From CAZDGB01 sp964504645 (GTDB lineage: Bacteria; Planctomycetota; Planctomycetia; Planctomycetales; Planctomycetaceae), in NCBI GenBank assembly GCA_964504645.1, contig CAZDGB010000350.1, forward strand, positions 1-7,064: a stretch of DNA of 7,064 nt. Reading direction: 5' to 3'. This document shows positions 6,222 to 7,064 of this stretch, piece by piece; position 1 is the stretch's first letter; every line of letters starts with the position of its first letter. The notes below the pieces were generated by a model. The model was not told the DNA's origin. It worked only from the letters and a program-made list of their open reading frames with translations, and did not search any database. The translations under genes and the position numbers were made by a program.

Positions 6222-6229
6222 TTCCCCCC

Positions 6230-7064
6230 ATGAGCGAGTTTCTTCCCGCCGCCCAGCAATTTCACCGCCGCACGTTCCTGCGTGGAGTCGGCGTCACGAT
6301 GGCGTTGCCGTGGATGGAATCGCTCGCCGTCTGGGGCGACGTCGCCGCGAAGGCCGCCGAACCGGCCAGTCAACCACCGGTGCGGCTCGCCGTGCTGTTC
6401 TCCGGCAACGGCTTCCACAGCCAGGAATGGTGGGCCAAAGGCGCCGGGGCCGACATGGAACTCGGCCAGGTTCTCGCCCCGCTGCGGCCCCACCGCGAAA
6501 AGATGGTCTTCATTCGCGGCCTCTACAACGAGGAAGCCCTCAAAGGGAACATCCATAGCTCGATGACGGGCAACATGCTCTCCGGCGCGCCGCTGGCGTC
6601 TGGCGGCGACATCAAGTCGGGGACCAGCTTCGACCAGCTCATCGCCCAGCATTACGGCCGCTCGACGAAGGTGCCGAGTCTGGTTCTGGGCTGCGAGAAG
6701 TCGAACCCGTCGGTCCACAAGAATTACTCGATGATTTACAGCTCGCACATCTCGTGGAGCTCGCCAACCACACCGACGCCGCTGGAACTCTACCCGGCTT
6801 TGGCGTTCGATCGGCTGTTCAAGGACGAAGTGCAAAAGGGGGACCAGAGCGTCCTCGACGCCGTGCTTGCCGACGCCAAGTCGCTCCGCGGCAAGATCAG
6901 TTCGTCGGATCAGAAAAAGCTCGACGAGTACCTGAATTCCGTCCGCGAAGTCGAAACTCGCATCGAGAATGCCGGCAAGCAAGGCGAGTTGCAGGGCTGG
7001 CGACCGACGCTCGACAAGCCGAACATGGCCCGGCCGGCCGACGGCATCCCGCAGAACATCGCCG
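6230..7064 (+). CDS. DUF1552 protein with Tat signal (3' end outside window)
   Basis: The frame runs from ATG 6230 off the end of the window, giving 278 codons. The N terminus carries a twin-arginine motif, HRRTFLRGVGV (12-22), followed by a hydrophobic MALPWMESLAVWG, so the protein should be exported folded by the Tat system. The DUF1552 pattern follows: VRLAVLFSGNGFHSQEWW (51-68), LAPLRPHREKMVFIRGL (82-98), HSSMTGNMLSGAP (109-121), SGTSFDQLIAQHYG (130-143), VPSLVLGCEKS (148-158) and ISWSSPTTPTPLELYP (174-189). Family members are about 430-460 residues from memory, so roughly 60% is present. Genes of this family typically sit directly after DUF1592 genes in planctomycetes, as here, which suggests the two act together. 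No enzymatic activity is established. The gap of over 500 bases and its own promoter-like site suggest separate transcription. Confidence 0.95.
   Translation, partial: MSEFLPAAQQFHRRTFLRGVGVTMALPWMESLAVWGDVAAKAAEPASQPPVRLAVLFSGNGFHSQEWWAKGAGADMELGQVLAPLRPHREKMVFIRGLYNEEALKGNIHSSMTGNMLSGAPLASGGDIKSGTSFDQLIAQHYGRSTKVPSLVLGCEKSNPSVHKNYSMIYSSHISWSSPTTPTPLELYPALAFDRLFKDEVQKGDQSVLDAVLADAKSLRGKISSSDQKKLDEYLNSVREVETRIENAGKQGELQGWRPTLDKPNMARPADGIPQNIA

Larger units (their letters stand above)
5761..6229. other. Intergenic region of about 470 bases without a convincing gene
   Basis: The stretch between the terminator and the DUF1552 start is visibly richer in A and T runs than the genes around it. Open frames on both strands give low-complexity, Arg-rich or Cys/Arg-rich translations without family motifs or good ribosome binding sites. 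What it does hold is short structures: three consecutive small hairpins (5802-5872), an imperfect direct repeat (5940-5992), two interlocking inverted repeats (5996-6085) and a bulged hairpin over a candidate promoter (6142-6195). No tRNA, rRNA or known riboswitch is apparent. Confidence 0.6.

Noticed and set aside
6146..6982. Antisense open frame of 278 codons opposite the DUF1552 gene
   Set aside because: The sense frame carries a Tat signal, a well-placed ribosome binding site and DUF1552 motifs; the antisense frame is a composition shadow.

Overview
The window is GC-rich bacterial DNA that almost certainly comes from a member of the Planctomycetota. The main evidence is a very large secreted protein built from planctomycete-specific cytochrome-c and PSD modules (PSCyt1, DUF1587, DUF1595, DUF1592, DUF1588, DUF1585), followed by a Tat-exported DUF1552 protein. 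This pair is a hallmark of planctomycete genomes. Genus cannot be fixed from this window.

Layout, all genes on the + strand: (1) 1-225, the C-terminal 74 codons of a truncated gene, probably a large secreted protein. (2) 231-312, a long two-part hairpin just after its stop codon, followed by a short leader. (3) 440-1537, a secreted PhoD-like metallophosphatase. (4) 1562-5686, a 1374-residue di-haem PSCyt1/DUF1592-type protein, 24 nt downstream of the phosphatase and probably cotranscribed with it. (5) 5689-5760, a strong 26-nt-arm hairpin followed by a short T-rich run, a likely terminator and probably a dispersed planctomycete repeat. (6) 5761-6229, about 470 bases with no convincing gene but several inverted and direct repeats, ending in a bulged hairpin over a candidate promoter. 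(7) 6230-7064, the first 278 codons of a DUF1552 protein with a twin-arginine signal; the gene runs off the window.

The three recognisable products all carry export signals, two Sec-type and one Tat-type, so they should act in the cell envelope or periplasm. DUF1592/DUF1552 pairs are abundant in planctomycetes, but their biochemical role is not established in anything I know. The haem-binding motifs suggest electron transfer, and the beta-rich central region suggests ligand or glycan binding. Both are inferences.

I found no CRISPR array, tRNA, rRNA, transposase or defence gene. The less routine observations are the oversized central region of the DUF1592 protein, its duplicated 23-residue motif, and the structured intergenic region upstream of the DUF1552 gene.
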